Below are positions 1-8,482 of a stretch of 64,000 nucleotides of DNA, piece by piece. Position 1 is the stretch's first letter. Every line of letters starts with the position of its first letter. The notes under the pieces were generated by a model. The model ran no database searches. It saw nothing but the letters and a program-made list of their open reading frames with translations, and was not told where the DNA came from. The DNA comes from Pseudescherichia sp031979925. GTDB taxonomy: Bacteria; Pseudomonadota; Gammaproteobacteria; Enterobacterales; Enterobacteriaceae. Location of the stretch: NCBI RefSeq assembly GCF_031979925.1, contig NZ_DALZFB010000001.1, positions 310,001-374,000 on the forward strand. The letters run 5' to 3'. The translations under genes were made by a program, and so were the position numbers.

Positions 1-886
1 GCCTGGAATCAGTAAGCAGGTTCGTATGCTGGAGGACGAACTGGGGATCCAGATTTTTGCCCGCAGCGGTAAGCATCTTACTCAGGTTACGCCTGCCGGA
101 CAGGAGATCATCCGCATTGCCCGCGAGGTGCTATCCAAGGTAGAAGCGATAAAATCGGTCGCGGGGGAGCACACCTGGCCGGATAAGGGGTCGCTCTACG
201 TTGCTACAACCCATACCCAGGCCCGCTACGCGCTGCCCAACGTAATCAAAGGCTTTATCGAGCGCTATCCACGCGTTTCGTTGCATATGCATCAGGGATC
301 GCCGACGCAGATTGCCGAAGCGGTATCCAAGGGCAATGCGGACTTTGCCATCGCTACCGAAGCGCTGCATCTCTATGACGACCTGGTGATGCTGCCATGC
401 TACCACTGGAACCGCTCTATCGTGGTTACTCCGGATCATCCGCTGGCGGGCAAGCAGTCGGTAAGTATTGAAGAGCTGGCCCAGTACCCGCTGGTGACCT
501 ATACCTTTGGCTTTACCGGCCGCTCCGAGCTGGATACTGCCTTTAACCGTGCCGGGCTGTCGCCGCGTATTGTTTTTACCGCCACCGATGCCGACGTGAT
601 CAAAACCTACGTTCGCCTTGGGCTGGGCGTTGGGGTCATTGCCAGCATGGCGGTGGATCCTGTCTCCGATCCCGATCTGGTCAAGCTGGATGCGCAGGGC
701 GTGTTTAGTCATAGCACGACTAAAATCGGTTTCCGCCGCAGCACGTTTTTACGCAGCTACATGTATGACTTTATCCAGCGCTTCGCTCCGCATCTTACCC
801 GTGACGTCGTTGATACCGCCGTCGCGCTGCGTTCGAATGAAGATATCGAAGCGATGTTCCATGACATCAAACTGCCGGAAAAATAA
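1..886 (+). CDS. cysB: LysR-type regulator CysB, 5' end cut by window edge
   Basis: Master activator of the sulfate assimilation and cysteine regulon; it responds to N-acetylserine. The window opens inside the gene: the reading frame is open from base 2 (PGISKQVRM...), which corresponds to about residue 31 of the 324-residue E. coli protein, so the first 30 residues (first half of the winged helix) are missing. The rest matches CysB closely: end of the HTH (QVRMLEDELGIQIF), the periplasmic-binding-like effector domain with TTHTQARY and the TFGFTGRSELD segment, and the conserved C-terminal tail ending KLPEK. An internal ATG at base 26 is not the true start. Downstream are ymiA, yciX and acnA in the usual enteric order. 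Confidence 0.97.
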   Translation, partial: PGISKQVRMLEDELGIQIFARSGKHLTQVTPAGQEIIRIAREVLSKVEAIKSVAGEHTWPDKGSLYVATTHTQARYALPNVIKGFIERYPRVSLHMHQGSPTQIAEAVSKGNADFAIATEALHLYDDLVMLPCYHWNRSIVVTPDHPLAGKQSVSIEELAQYPLVTYTFGFTGRSELDTAFNRAGLSPRIVFTATDADVIKTYVRLGLGVGVIASMAVDPVSDPDLVKLDAQGVFSHSTTKIGFRRSTFLRSYMYDFIQRFAPHLTRDVVDTAVALRSNEDIEAMFHDIKLPEK

Positions 887-1093
887 CAGAAGGGCGACAA
901 AAGTAGTCTCTAATGTGGCGCAGCGCAAATTACCTTCTACAATACTCTCTTCGCGATCATAACATCGAATATTTCGCTCGAAATGATTCGTAAATTCGCT
1001 GGATTTTAGGCTAAAGTTTCTTTAGGATTTGTCCTATGTAATGATTACTTAAACCTATTGTTCGGTGTCAATATGATAAGCGATGTCGATTGT
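887..1093. other. cysB-ymiA intergenic region
   Basis: About 200 AT-rich bases between the cysB stop and ymiA. I see no reading frame with a ribosome site and no strong hairpin after cysB. The stretch is expected to hold the ymiA-yciX promoter; no unambiguous -35/-10 pair was assigned. Confidence 0.5.
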
Positions 1094-1234
1094 GTGAGGT
1101 TAGCAATGCCTGCAGGAAGTGAAGAACCGCAAAGGGATCCCGCGCTGAAGCGTAAAGCATGGCTGGCGGTGTTTCTGGGTTCAGCCTTCTTCTGGGCAGT
1201 TGTGGCACTAGTTATCTGGAAATTTTGGGGTTAA
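1094..1234 (+). CDS. ymiA: Small single-pass membrane protein YmiA
   Basis: A 46-residue protein whose sequence parallels E. coli YmiA: a charged N-terminus (VRLAMPAGSEEPQRDPALK) followed by one hydrophobic segment of about 20 residues (WLAVFLGSAFFWAVVALVIW) and a terminal KFWG. Function unknown; it should be an inner-membrane protein with a short cytoplasmic head. The GTG at 1094 gives the E. coli length. An in-frame ATG at 1073 would add seven residues and an ATG at 1106 would remove four. It lies four bases upstream of yciX, so the two are almost certainly one transcript. Confidence 0.85.
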   Translation: MRLAMPAGSEEPQRDPALKRKAWLAVFLGSAFFWAVVALVIWKFWG

Positions 1235-1238
1235 GCCA

Positions 1239-1406
1239 ATGGCAATTACCGAGCGGTTAAATCCGGTTCAGGACCGCTGCCGGTCCCCTAAACATACCTG
1301 TCAGGGTGAACGTGAGACAGCGGTGCAGATCCCGGCCAGCTGGCAACTCACGGCCGCGCAGAAAGCGTTTATTGACTCTTTCGCTGACGATAAGCAAAAA
1401 AAATAG
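1239..1406 (+). CDS. yciX: Small conserved protein YciX
   Basis: A 55-residue reading frame starting MAITERLNPVQDRCRSP and ending FADDKQKK. It occupies the position of E. coli yciX between ymiA and acnA. It is polar, with no signal peptide or membrane segment, and has two cysteines about seven residues apart (DRCRSPKHTCQ), a spacing that could bind metal, although nothing proves it. Function unknown. It follows ymiA by four bases, suggesting translational coupling, and a rho-independent terminator lies just after it. Confidence 0.8.
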   Translation: MAITERLNPVQDRCRSPKHTCQGERETAVQIPASWQLTAAQKAFIDSFADDKQKK

Positions 1407-1425
1407 CGGTTATCCTGTCCTGATG

Positions 1426-1450
1426 AAACCTCGCCCCGGCGGGGTTTTTT
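1426..1450 (+). terminator. Rho-independent terminator after yciX
   Basis: A GC-rich self-complementary run (AAACC...CGCC / GGCG...GGTTT) ends in six T residues about 20 bases after the yciX stop. It separates the ymiA-yciX transcript from acnA. Confidence 0.8.
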
Positions 1451-1530
1451 GCTCTCTAATGCCCTGAAATGTGCGCTATTTAGCTATTTGGGTTGTTATC
1501 AAAACGTTACGGCATGTTTGTGTTATCTTT

Positions 1531-1580
1531 AATACAGACCCTGATACCAGTCAGGGTATCGATACTCTGTATTAGGAGGA
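1531..1580 (+). promoter_or_regulatory. Structured acnA leader ending at the ribosome site
   Basis: The leader just upstream of acnA contains a perfect 8-base outer pair, AATACAGA (1531-1538) with TCTGTATT (1566-1573), enclosing a second stem CCCTGA (1539-1544) with TCAGGG (1551-1556). A competing stem GATACC (1543-1548) with GGTATC (1555-1560) overlaps the inner one. The Shine-Dalgarno AGGAGGA (1574-1580) begins at the base after the outer stem. The pairing is seen directly; a role in translation or RNA stability is inference. Confidence 0.45.
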
Positions 1581-1584
1581 GCTT

Positions 1585-4257
1585 ATGTCGTCTACCCTAC
1601 GCGAAGCCAGTAAGGACACGTTGCAGGCAGAGAACAAAACCTGGCACTATTACAGTCTGCCGCTGGCCGCAAAGGCGCTTGGGGATATTTCCCGCTTACC
1701 CAAGTCACTTAAAGTACTGCTGGAAAACCTTCTGCGCTGGCAGGATGAGGATTCCGTCACCGAAGAGGATATTCGTGCGCTGGCCGGGTGGCTCCAGTCC
1801 GCCCACGCCGATCGTGAAATCGCCTATCGCCCGGCAAGGGTGCTTATGCAGGACTTCACCGGCGTGCCTGCCGTGGTCGACCTGGCCGCCATGCGCGAAG
1901 CGGTTAAACGTCTCGGCGGCGATACCGCAAAAGTTAACCCTCTCTCTCCCGTCGATCTGGTGATCGACCACTCCGTTACCGTCGATCACTTCGGTGACGA
2001 TGACGCTTTTGAAGAGAACGTCCGTCTGGAGATGGAGCGTAACCACGAGCGCTACCAGTTTCTGCGCTGGGGGCAGCAGGCATTCAGCCGCTTCAGCGTG
2101 GTTCCACCCGGAACCGGCATCTGCCATCAGGTAAACCTTGAGTACCTGGGAAAGGCGGTCTGGAGCGAACTGCAGGATAAAGAGTGGGTCGCCTATCCGG
2201 ATACGCTGGTGGGCACCGACTCGCATACCACTATGATTAACGGCCTGGGCGTGTTGGGCTGGGGCGTTGGCGGTATAGAAGCGGAGGCCGCCATGTTGGG
2301 CCAGCCGGTTTCGATGCTGATCCCTGACGTGGTCGGCTTCAAGCTGACCGGCAAGCTTAATGAAGGGATCACCGCCACCGATCTGGTGCTGACCGTAACC
2401 CAAATGCTGCGTAAGCATGGCGTGGTAGGTAAATTCGTTGAGTTTTACGGCGACGGTCTCGATCACCTCCCGCTGGCGGATCGCGCGACTATCGCTAATA
2501 TGGCCCCGGAGTATGGCGCAACCTGCGGCTTCTTCCCTATTGATGACGTCACCCTCAACTATATGCGGCTGAGCGGCCGTAGCGAAGAGCAGGTGGCGCT
2601 GGTAGAGGCGTATACCAAAGCGCAGGGAATGTGGCGCAATCCGGGCGACGAGCCGGTCTTCACCAGCACTCTCGAACTTAATATGGCTGATGTCGAGGCC
2701 AGCGTCGCCGGGCCGAAACGCCCTCAGGACCGCGTTCTGCTTAGCGAAGTACCGAAGGCGTTTGCCGCCAGTTCAGAGCTTGAGCTGAATCACTCCCAGA
2801 AAGATCGCCAGGCGGTAGAGTATTCGCTGAACGGGCATCAATATCAGCTGCCGGACGGGGCGGTGGTTATCGCGGCGATCACCTCCTGTACCAATACATC
2901 CAACCCAAGCGTGCTGATGGCGGCAGGTCTGCTGGCGAAAAAAGCCGTGCAGCTGGGGCTGAAGCGCCAGCCGTGGGTGAAAGCCTCGCTGGCACCCGGC
3001 TCAAAAGTGGTCTCAGACTATCTCGCTCAGGCCAGACTCACTCCCTGGCTGGATGAGCTGGGCTTCAACCTGGTGGGTTACGGCTGTACCACCTGTATCG
3101 GTAACTCCGGACCGCTGCCCGATCCCATCGAGCAGGCCATTAAGAAAGGGGATTTGACCGTCGGGGCGGTGCTCTCTGGTAACCGAAACTTTGAGGGGCG
3201 TATTCATCCGCTGGTTAAGACCAACTGGCTGGCATCGCCGCCGCTGGTGGTGGCCTATGCGCTGGCGGGGAATATGAATATCAACCTGGCTACCGATCCC
3301 ATCGGCAATGACCGGAAGGGCGATCCGGTCTACCTGAAGGATATCTGGCCCTCGGGCAGTGAGATTGCCCGGGCCGTCGAGCATGTATCTACCGACATGT
3401 TCCGCAAAGAGTATGCCGAGGTGTTTGAAGGTTCGGATGAGTGGAAGTCGATTGAAGTTGATCGCTCAGATACCTATAGCTGGCAGGATGACTCGACCTA
3501 CATCCGCCTGTCGCCGTTCTTTGATGAGATGCTGGCCACGCCGAAGCAGGTAGAAGATATCCACGGGGCGCGGATCCTGGCGATGTTGGGTGACTCCGTC
3601 ACCACCGACCACATCTCACCGGCGGGCAGCATCAAGCCCGACAGCCCGGCGGGACGCTACCTGCAGGGGCACGGCGTTGAGCGCCGGGACTTCAACTCTT
3701 ACGGGTCACGCCGGGGTAACCACGAAGTGATGATGCGCGGTACGTTCGCAAACATCCGTATCCGTAACGAGATGGTGCCCGGCATTGAGGGTGGGATGAC
3801 CCGACATCTGCCGGGTAGCGAAGTGATCTCTATCTATGACGCGGCTATGCGTTACCAGAAAGAGGGGACGCCGCTGGCAGTCATTGCCGGGAAAGAGTAC
3901 GGGTCAGGCTCCAGTCGTGACTGGGCTGCCAAGGGACCGCGCCTGCTGGGCATCCGCGTCGTGATTGCCGAGTCGTTTGAGCGTATTCACCGCTCGAATT
4001 TGATTGGTATGGGGATCCTGCCGCTGGAGTTTCCGCAGGGCGTGACGCGTAAAACGCTGGCGTTGACGGGGGAAGAGAAGATCGATGTGGAAAATCTGAC
4101 GCAGCTTAAGCCGGGAGCGACTATTCCGGTGCGTCTGACCCGTGCGGACGGTAGCCAGGAGACGATAGATTGCCGCTGTCGAATTGATACCGGCACCGAG
4201 CTAACCTACTACCAGAACGATGGCATCCTGCACTACGTAATCCGTAATATGCTGTAA
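1585..4257 (+). CDS. acnA: Aconitate hydratase A
   Basis: Iron-sulfur aconitase that interconverts citrate and isocitrate in the TCA cycle; AcnA is the stress-stable, stationary-phase isozyme in enterics. At 890 residues it is one shorter than E. coli AcnA. The three cysteines that hold the 4Fe-4S cluster are visible as Cys435 in SCTNTSNPS and Cys501 and Cys504 in GYGCTTCIGNSGPL. Other family landmarks are VDHSVTVD, GTDSHTTMINGLGVLGWGVGG and the C-terminal swivel domain with GKEYGSGSSRDWAAKG. The start follows a strong AGGAGG five to six bases away. It has its own promoter region after the yciX terminator and converges on ribA, with a REP element between them. Confidence 0.98.
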   Translation: MSSTLREASKDTLQAENKTWHYYSLPLAAKALGDISRLPKSLKVLLENLLRWQDEDSVTEEDIRALAGWLQSAHADREIAYRPARVLMQDFTGVPAVVDLAAMREAVKRLGGDTAKVNPLSPVDLVIDHSVTVDHFGDDDAFEENVRLEMERNHERYQFLRWGQQAFSRFSVVPPGTGICHQVNLEYLGKAVWSELQDKEWVAYPDTLVGTDSHTTMINGLGVLGWGVGGIEAEAAMLGQPVSMLIPDVVGFKLTGKLNEGITATDLVLTVTQMLRKHGVVGKFVEFYGDGLDHLPLADRATIANMAPEYGATCGFFPIDDVTLNYMRLSGRSEEQVALVEAYTKAQGMWRNPGDEPVFTSTLELNMADVEASVAGPKRPQDRVLLSEVPKAFAASSELELNHSQKDRQAVEYSLNGHQYQLPDGAVVIAAITSCTNTSNPSVLMAAGLLAKKAVQLGLKRQPWVKASLAPGSKVVSDYLAQARLTPWLDELGFNLVGYGCTTCIGNSGPLPDPIEQAIKKGDLTVGAVLSGNRNFEGRIHPLVKTNWLASPPLVVAYALAGNMNINLATDPIGNDRKGDPVYLKDIWPSGSEIARAVEHVSTDMFRKEYAEVFEGSDEWKSIEVDRSDTYSWQDDSTYIRLSPFFDEMLATPKQVEDIHGARILAMLGDSVTTDHISPAGSIKPDSPAGRYLQGHGVERRDFNSYGSRRGNHEVMMRGTFANIRIRNEMVPGIEGGMTRHLPGSEVISIYDAAMRYQKEGTPLAVIAGKEYGSGSSRDWAAKGPRLLGIRVVIAESFERIHRSNLIGMGILPLEFPQGVTRKTLALTGEEKIDVENLTQLKPGATIPVRLTRADGSQETIDCRCRIDTGTELTYYQNDGILHYVIRNML

Positions 4258-4266
4258 ATCAGTCAT

Positions 4267-4318
4267 GCCCGGCTTACATAATCGTGTAGGCCGGGTAAGG
4301 CGAATGCCGCCGCCCGGC
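4267..4318. repeat. REP/PU palindromic element between acnA and ribA
   Basis: A GC-rich imperfect palindrome of about 50 bases with GCCCGGC at both ends and the enteric core GTAGGCCGGGTAAGGCG. It lies between the stops of two convergent genes, the usual position of repetitive extragenic palindromes, where they limit 3' degradation and may block read-through transcription. No second copy was noticed in the window. Confidence 0.8.
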
Positions 4319-4333
4319 GTTTACCCGCCTCAA

Positions 4334-4921
4334 TTAACCCAGCAGATGACCCATCTTGGCCGCTTTGGTATCGAGGTAGTGCTCGTTATTAGGGTTACGG
4401 CCGACAATCAGCGCCACGCGCTCAACGATATTAATCCCAGCCTCGGTAAGGATCTCTACCTTACGCGGGTTATTGGTTAACAACCGTACCTCATCCACGC
4501 CCAGTAGCTTGAACATGTCCGCACACAGGGTGAAGTCGCGCTCGTCGGCGGCAAAGCCCAGCTGATGGTTGGCTTCAACGGTATCAAAGCCCTGATCCTG
4601 CAGCGCGTAGGCGCGAATTTTATTCAGCAGACCAATATTGCGTCCCTCCTGGCGATGATACAGAAGGATACCGCGACCCTCTTCAGCGATGTGGGAGAGG
4701 GCGGCCTCAAGCTGAAAACCGCAGTCGCAGCGCAGGCTGAACAGGGCATCGCCGGTCAGGCACTCTGAATGGACGCGGGCAAGCACCGGCGTCTGGCCAG
4801 AGATGTCGCCATAAACCAGGGCAACGTGATCCTGTCCGGTTGCCAGTTCTTCAAATCCCACCATCAGGAAGTCGCCCCAGGGGGTTGGCAGTTTGGCTTC
4901 TGCCACACGTTTAAGCTGCAT
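4334..4921 (-). CDS. ribA: GTP cyclohydrolase II
   Basis: Catalyses the first committed step of riboflavin synthesis: opening of GTP with release of formate and pyrophosphate. At 195 residues it is near-identical to E. coli RibA (196). The zinc ligands appear in SECLTGDALFSLRCDCGFQ (three Cys), the catalytic segment in YHRQEGRNIGLLNKIRAYALQD, and the C-terminal GTP-binding tract in LLTNNPRKVEILTEAGI. The C-terminus is HLLG instead of the HLLNK of E. coli. It is transcribed toward acnA; its start lies in a region divergent from pgpB. Confidence 0.98.
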   Translation of the reverse strand: MQLKRVAEAKLPTPWGDFLMVGFEELATGQDHVALVYGDISGQTPVLARVHSECLTGDALFSLRCDCGFQLEAALSHIAEEGRGILLYHRQEGRNIGLLNKIRAYALQDQGFDTVEANHQLGFAADERDFTLCADMFKLLGVDEVRLLTNNPRKVEILTEAGINIVERVALIVGRNPNNEHYLDTKAAKMGHLLG

Positions 4922-5118
4922 GTGATTCTCCAGATTAAGCTGGCACTTTCTGTGCCCATAGCCTTCAGGCTTTCTGTCTGCGTCTATTTTGCCACAAGGC
5001 GCGCCACTTCACTAATCGCCACCGTGACTTACAAAGATTAAGCGCACAAATCCGTCAAATCCGCCGAACATGTTATTTTTCAGTTATTATTGTGTGTCTT
5101 AACTTAAAGGGAAAGAAA

Positions 5119-5886
5119 ATGCTCTCAATCGCAAGGCGAATTGCCGCCGGAACAGGACTTCTGCTCATTATGCCACTGCTGGTGTGGCTCTTCGGCTGGC
5201 ACTGGCAGCCTGGCGGCCACAGCGGCTGGCTTAAGGTGCTCTACTGGGTCACCGAAACAGTTACTCAGCCGTGGGGCATTATTACTCACGTCATATTGTG
5301 CGGCTGGTTTTTGTGGTGTCTACGCTTTCGCCTGAAGGCAGCGTTAATGCTTTTTGCGATCCTTGGCGGGGCAATCGTCCTTGGTCAGGGGGTAAAATCC
5401 TGGGTTAAAACCCAGGCCCAGGAGCCACGGCCCTTCGTCGTCTGGCTCGAAAAATCTCACCAAATTCCGGTAGATAAGTTCTACACTTTAAAGCGTAAGG
5501 AACGCGGCGCGCTGGTTCAGGAGCAGCTTACCGAGCAGGACAACGTGCCAGATTTTTTACGCAAGCACTGGCAGAAAGAGACCGGCTTTGCCTTCCCCTC
5601 TGGCCACACTATGTTCGCCGCCAGCTGGGCGCTGTTGGGCGTAGGTCTGCTGTGGCCTCGCCGTCGGACGGTAACCATCGTCGTGCTGATGGTATGGGCC
5701 GTGCTGGTGATGGGGAGTCGACTGCTGTTGGGCATGCACTGGCCGCAGGATCTGGCGGTGGCTACGCTCATCTCTGGCATTCTTGTTACCCTGGCGACCT
5801 GGCTTGCGCAACGCCTCTGCGGCCCGCTGACGCCGCCGGTTAAAGAGGATATAGAGATAGCCCAACGGGAAGAGAAAAATGAGTAA
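5119..5886 (+). CDS. pgpB: Phosphatidylglycerophosphatase B / undecaprenyl pyrophosphate phosphatase
   Basis: Inner-membrane PAP2 phosphatase that dephosphorylates phosphatidylglycerophosphate and also recycles undecaprenyl pyrophosphate at the periplasmic face. The 255-residue product carries all three PAP2 motifs: K-x6-RP (KTQAQEPRP), PSGH (FAFPSGHTMF) and SR-x5-H-x3-D (GSRLLLGMHWPQD). There are about six hydrophobic segments. The frame extends upstream, but the ATG at 5119 is preceded by AAAGGGAAAG and matches the start of E. coli PgpB (254 residues). It lies divergent from ribA and upstream of lapA. Confidence 0.96.
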   Translation: MLSIARRIAAGTGLLLIMPLLVWLFGWHWQPGGHSGWLKVLYWVTETVTQPWGIITHVILCGWFLWCLRFRLKAALMLFAILGGAIVLGQGVKSWVKTQAQEPRPFVVWLEKSHQIPVDKFYTLKRKERGALVQEQLTEQDNVPDFLRKHWQKETGFAFPSGHTMFAASWALLGVGLLWPRRRTVTIVVLMVWAVLVMGSRLLLGMHWPQDLAVATLISGILVTLATWLAQRLCGPLTPPVKEDIEIAQREEKNE

Positions 5887-6042
5887 GGCTGCCTGAGCAT
5901 TGAATTTCCGCTTTTTGGCCTTACATCATCTGGATATCACGGTTTTCCATTTCGTCCGCTGCGCGAAAATGGTAGTTTATAAGGCTGGATGCAGCAGGTT
6001 GAACAGAATTTATTCGCCCTAAGCCACATAACGGGAAGTAAT

Positions 6043-6387
6043 GTGAAATATCTACTCATTTTCTTACTGGTGTTAGCAATCTTTGTCGTTTCCGTCACGC
6101 TGGGTGCGCAAAACGATCAACAGGTGACGTTCAATTTCCTGCTGGCGCAGGGGGAATATCGTATCTCTACGCTGCTGGCGGTCCTGTTTGCCGCGGGCTT
6201 TGCTATCGGCTGGCTGATCTGCGGTCTCTTCTGGCTGCGCGTGCGGGTCTCTCTGGCGCGGGCAGAGCGTAAGATCAAACGTCTCGAACAGCAAATCGCC
6301 CCTGCAACGGCTGCCCCTGTAACGACTGCCCCTGTAACGAATAGCGTTCCGGTAACGACCGCTACGACTCCGGCCGTCAAGGAATAA
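6043..6387 (+). CDS. lapA: Lipopolysaccharide assembly protein A
   Basis: Small inner-membrane partner of LapB in control of LPS synthesis through LpxC turnover. The 114-residue product begins at GTG 6043 (VKYLLIFLLVLAIFVVSVTLGAQND), which matches the E. coli start; the longer upstream frame is not supported. It has two membrane segments (residues about 3-20 and 45-65) followed by a basic coiled region (RAERKIKRLEQQI). The tail is longer than in E. coli (102 residues) because of a Thr/Pro/Ala-rich repeat encoded by 15-bp DNA units. lapB starts seven bases after its stop, so the two are one operon. Confidence 0.95.
   Translation: MKYLLIFLLVLAIFVVSVTLGAQNDQQVTFNFLLAQGEYRISTLLAVLFAAGFAIGWLICGLFWLRVRVSLARAERKIKRLEQQIAPATAAPVTTAPVTNSVPVTTATTPAVKE
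6298..6342 (+). repeat. 15-bp tandem repeat inside lapA
   Basis: Three consecutive 15-bp units (6298-6312, 6313-6327, 6328-6342) built on GCCCCTGTAACG, with few mismatches, encode APATA/APVTT/APVTN. A fourth degenerate unit follows. Unit length is a multiple of three, so copy changes keep the frame. It accounts for most of the extra length of this LapA. Confidence 0.85.
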
Positions 6388-6393
6388 CAGGCT

Positions 6394-7563
6394 ATGCTGG
6401 AGCTGTTGTTTCTGCTGTTACCTGTAGCAGCCGCCTACGGCTGGTATATGGGCCGCAGAAGTGCGCAACAAACAAAGCAGGATGAGGCCAACCGGCTGTC
6501 GCGAGATTACGTCGCCGGCGTCAACTTCCTGCTCAGTAACCAACAGGACAAGGCGGTTGATCTGTTCCTCGATATGCTCAAAGAGGATACCGGCACCGTT
6601 GAGGCGCATCTCACCCTGGGCAACCTGTTCCGCTCCCGGGGCGAGGTAGATCGCGCCATTCGCATCCATCAAACCCTGATGGAGAGCGCTTCCCTCTCCT
6701 ACGATCAGCGCCTGCTGGCGGTGCAGCAGCTGGGCCGCGACTACATGGCCGCTGGCATGTACGATCGCGCCGAAGATATGTTCAACCAGCTGGTGGACGA
6801 AACCGATTTTCGCATCGGGGCGCTACAGCAGCTTCTGCAGATCTACCAGGCTACCAGCGAGTGGCAAAAGGCGATCGACGTGGCCGAGCGGCTGGTCAAG
6901 CTGGGTAAAGATAAACAGCGTGGCGAAATTGCCCATTTTTACTGCGAGCTTGCGCTACAGCAGATGGGCAACGACGATATGGATCGTGCGATGGCGCTGC
7001 TGAAAAAGGGCGCAGCCGCCGACCGCTCCAGCCCGCGCGTCTCTATTATGATGGGGCGCGTGCTGATGGCCAAAGGCGACTATGCTAAAGCAGTGGAGAG
7101 CCTGCTGCGGGTAATCGATCAGGATAAAGAGCTGGTCAGCGAAACCCTGGAGATGCTGCAAACCTGCTATCTGCAGCTGGGCAAAACCGAGGAGTGGGCC
7201 GAGTTTCTTACCCGCTGCGTTGAAGAGAACGTCGGCGCGACTGCCGATCTGATGCTGGCAGAAATTATCGACCAGCGTGAAGGCCAGGATCAGGCTCAGG
7301 TGGCGGTAACCCGTCAGCTGCAGCGCCATCCGACTATGCGCGTCTTCCATAAGCTGATGGACTATCACCTGCACGATGCCGAAGAGGGGCGGGCAAAAGA
7401 GAGCCTGATGGCGCTGCGTGACATGGTGGGAGAACAGATCCGCAGCAAGCCGCGCTACCGCTGTCAAAAATGCGGTTTCACGGCCTACACTATGTACTGG
7501 CACTGTCCCTCCTGTCGTGCCTGGTCAACGGTGAAGCCAATTCGCGGCCTCGACGGCCAGTAA
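6394..7563 (+). CDS. lapB: Lipopolysaccharide assembly protein B
   Basis: Essential or near-essential regulator that links FtsH to LpxC degradation and so balances LPS with phospholipid. The 389 residues equal the E. coli length. There is one N-terminal membrane anchor (LELLFLLLPVAAAYGWYMG), then about nine TPR-like helical repeats on the cytoplasmic side, then a rubredoxin-type metal knuckle with Cys357, Cys360, Cys371 and Cys374 (CQKCG...CPSCRAW), which is needed for function in the family. It is coupled to lapA, with a seven-base gap. Confidence 0.98.
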   Translation: MLELLFLLLPVAAAYGWYMGRRSAQQTKQDEANRLSRDYVAGVNFLLSNQQDKAVDLFLDMLKEDTGTVEAHLTLGNLFRSRGEVDRAIRIHQTLMESASLSYDQRLLAVQQLGRDYMAAGMYDRAEDMFNQLVDETDFRIGALQQLLQIYQATSEWQKAIDVAERLVKLGKDKQRGEIAHFYCELALQQMGNDDMDRAMALLKKGAAADRSSPRVSIMMGRVLMAKGDYAKAVESLLRVIDQDKELVSETLEMLQTCYLQLGKTEEWAEFLTRCVEENVGATADLMLAEIIDQREGQDQAQVAVTRQLQRHPTMRVFHKLMDYHLHDAEEGRAKESLMALRDMVGEQIRSKPRYRCQKCGFTAYTMYWHCPSCRAWSTVKPIRGLDGQ

Positions 7564-7744
7564 TTTAAAAAAAGATCCTCTTTAGTTACAACATCCTTTA
7601 ATAAACTCTCTTAAAAGCAGACACCGAGCCAACCATGTCAGGCAGTGTAAAATGCGCCCTGTCAATTTTCCGCGCTCGCAGTTAGAATGCTGCCCGTTTA
7701 TTCCGTTTGCGCCCGCGCGTGCTCATCAACAAGAAGGTCTGGTC

Positions 7745-8482
7745 ATGACGTCTACTGCTTCATCTTCTTCCCCATCTCTGTGCCACTCTCCCGTTGTGGT
7801 TGCCCTGGACTATGCCAGCCGCGATCTCGCCCTGGAGTTTGTCGATCGCATTAATCCCGTCGACTGCCGTCTGAAAGTAGGCAAAGAGATGTTTACCCGT
7901 TTCGGGCCGCAGTTTGTGCGCGAGCTTCACCAGCGCGGCTTCGACGTGTTTCTCGATCTGAAGTTTCATGACATTCCTAATACCGCAGCCCATGCGGTAG
8001 CCGCCGCAGCCGACCTCGGCGTCTGGATGGTCAACGTCCACGCTTCCGGCGGCGCGCGTATGATGAGCGCTGCCCGCGAGGCGCTGGTGCCGTTTGGCAA
8101 AGACGCGCCGCTGCTTATTGCCGTTACGGTACTGACCAGCATGGAAGCCAGCGATCTGCTTGACCTGGGCATCACCAGCACGCCAGCCGAGCATGCCGAG
8201 CGCCTGGCGCGCCTGACGAAGCAGTGTGGCCTGGATGGCGTTGTCTGCTCTGCACAAGAGGCAGTGCGCTTCAAGAGCGTGCTGGGGCACGAGTTTAAGC
8301 TGGTGACGCCGGGGATCCGTCCTGAAGGCAGCGAGGTGGGCGATCAGCGCCGGATCATGACGCCGCAGCAGGCGCTGGTAGCTGGGGTGGACTATATGGT
8401 TATTGGCCGGCCGGTGACCCAGTCTACCGATCCTGCCCAGACCCTTAACATCATTAACGCGTCGCTGAATTTGGGGGCGTAA
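7745..8482 (+). CDS. pyrF: Orotidine 5'-phosphate decarboxylase
   Basis: Last step of UMP synthesis, decarboxylating OMP. The 245 residues match E. coli PyrF. The catalytic tract DLKFHDIPNT (with the Lys and Asp charges) is at about residues 69-78, and the phosphate-binding end carries TPGIRP and MVIGRPVTQS. The start at 7745 (MTSTASSSSP) is preceded by AAGAAGGT; the longer frame from 7652 has no support. Its TAA overlaps the yciH start (TAATG), so the two are translationally coupled as in E. coli. Confidence 0.98.
   Translation: MTSTASSSSPSLCHSPVVVALDYASRDLALEFVDRINPVDCRLKVGKEMFTRFGPQFVRELHQRGFDVFLDLKFHDIPNTAAHAVAAAADLGVWMVNVHASGGARMMSAAREALVPFGKDAPLLIAVTVLTSMEASDLLDLGITSTPAEHAERLARLTKQCGLDGVVCSAQEAVRFKSVLGHEFKLVTPGIRPEGSEVGDQRRIMTPQQALVAGVDYMVIGRPVTQSTDPAQTLNIINASLNLGA

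Noticed and set aside
131..712. Long open frame on the minus strand opposite cysB
   Set aside because: It is a shadow of the cysB coding frame, with no ribosome site and no recognisable protein features.
6298..6360. Tandem repeat considered as a CRISPR-like array
   Set aside because: Units are contiguous 15-mers without spacers and lie inside the lapA reading frame.
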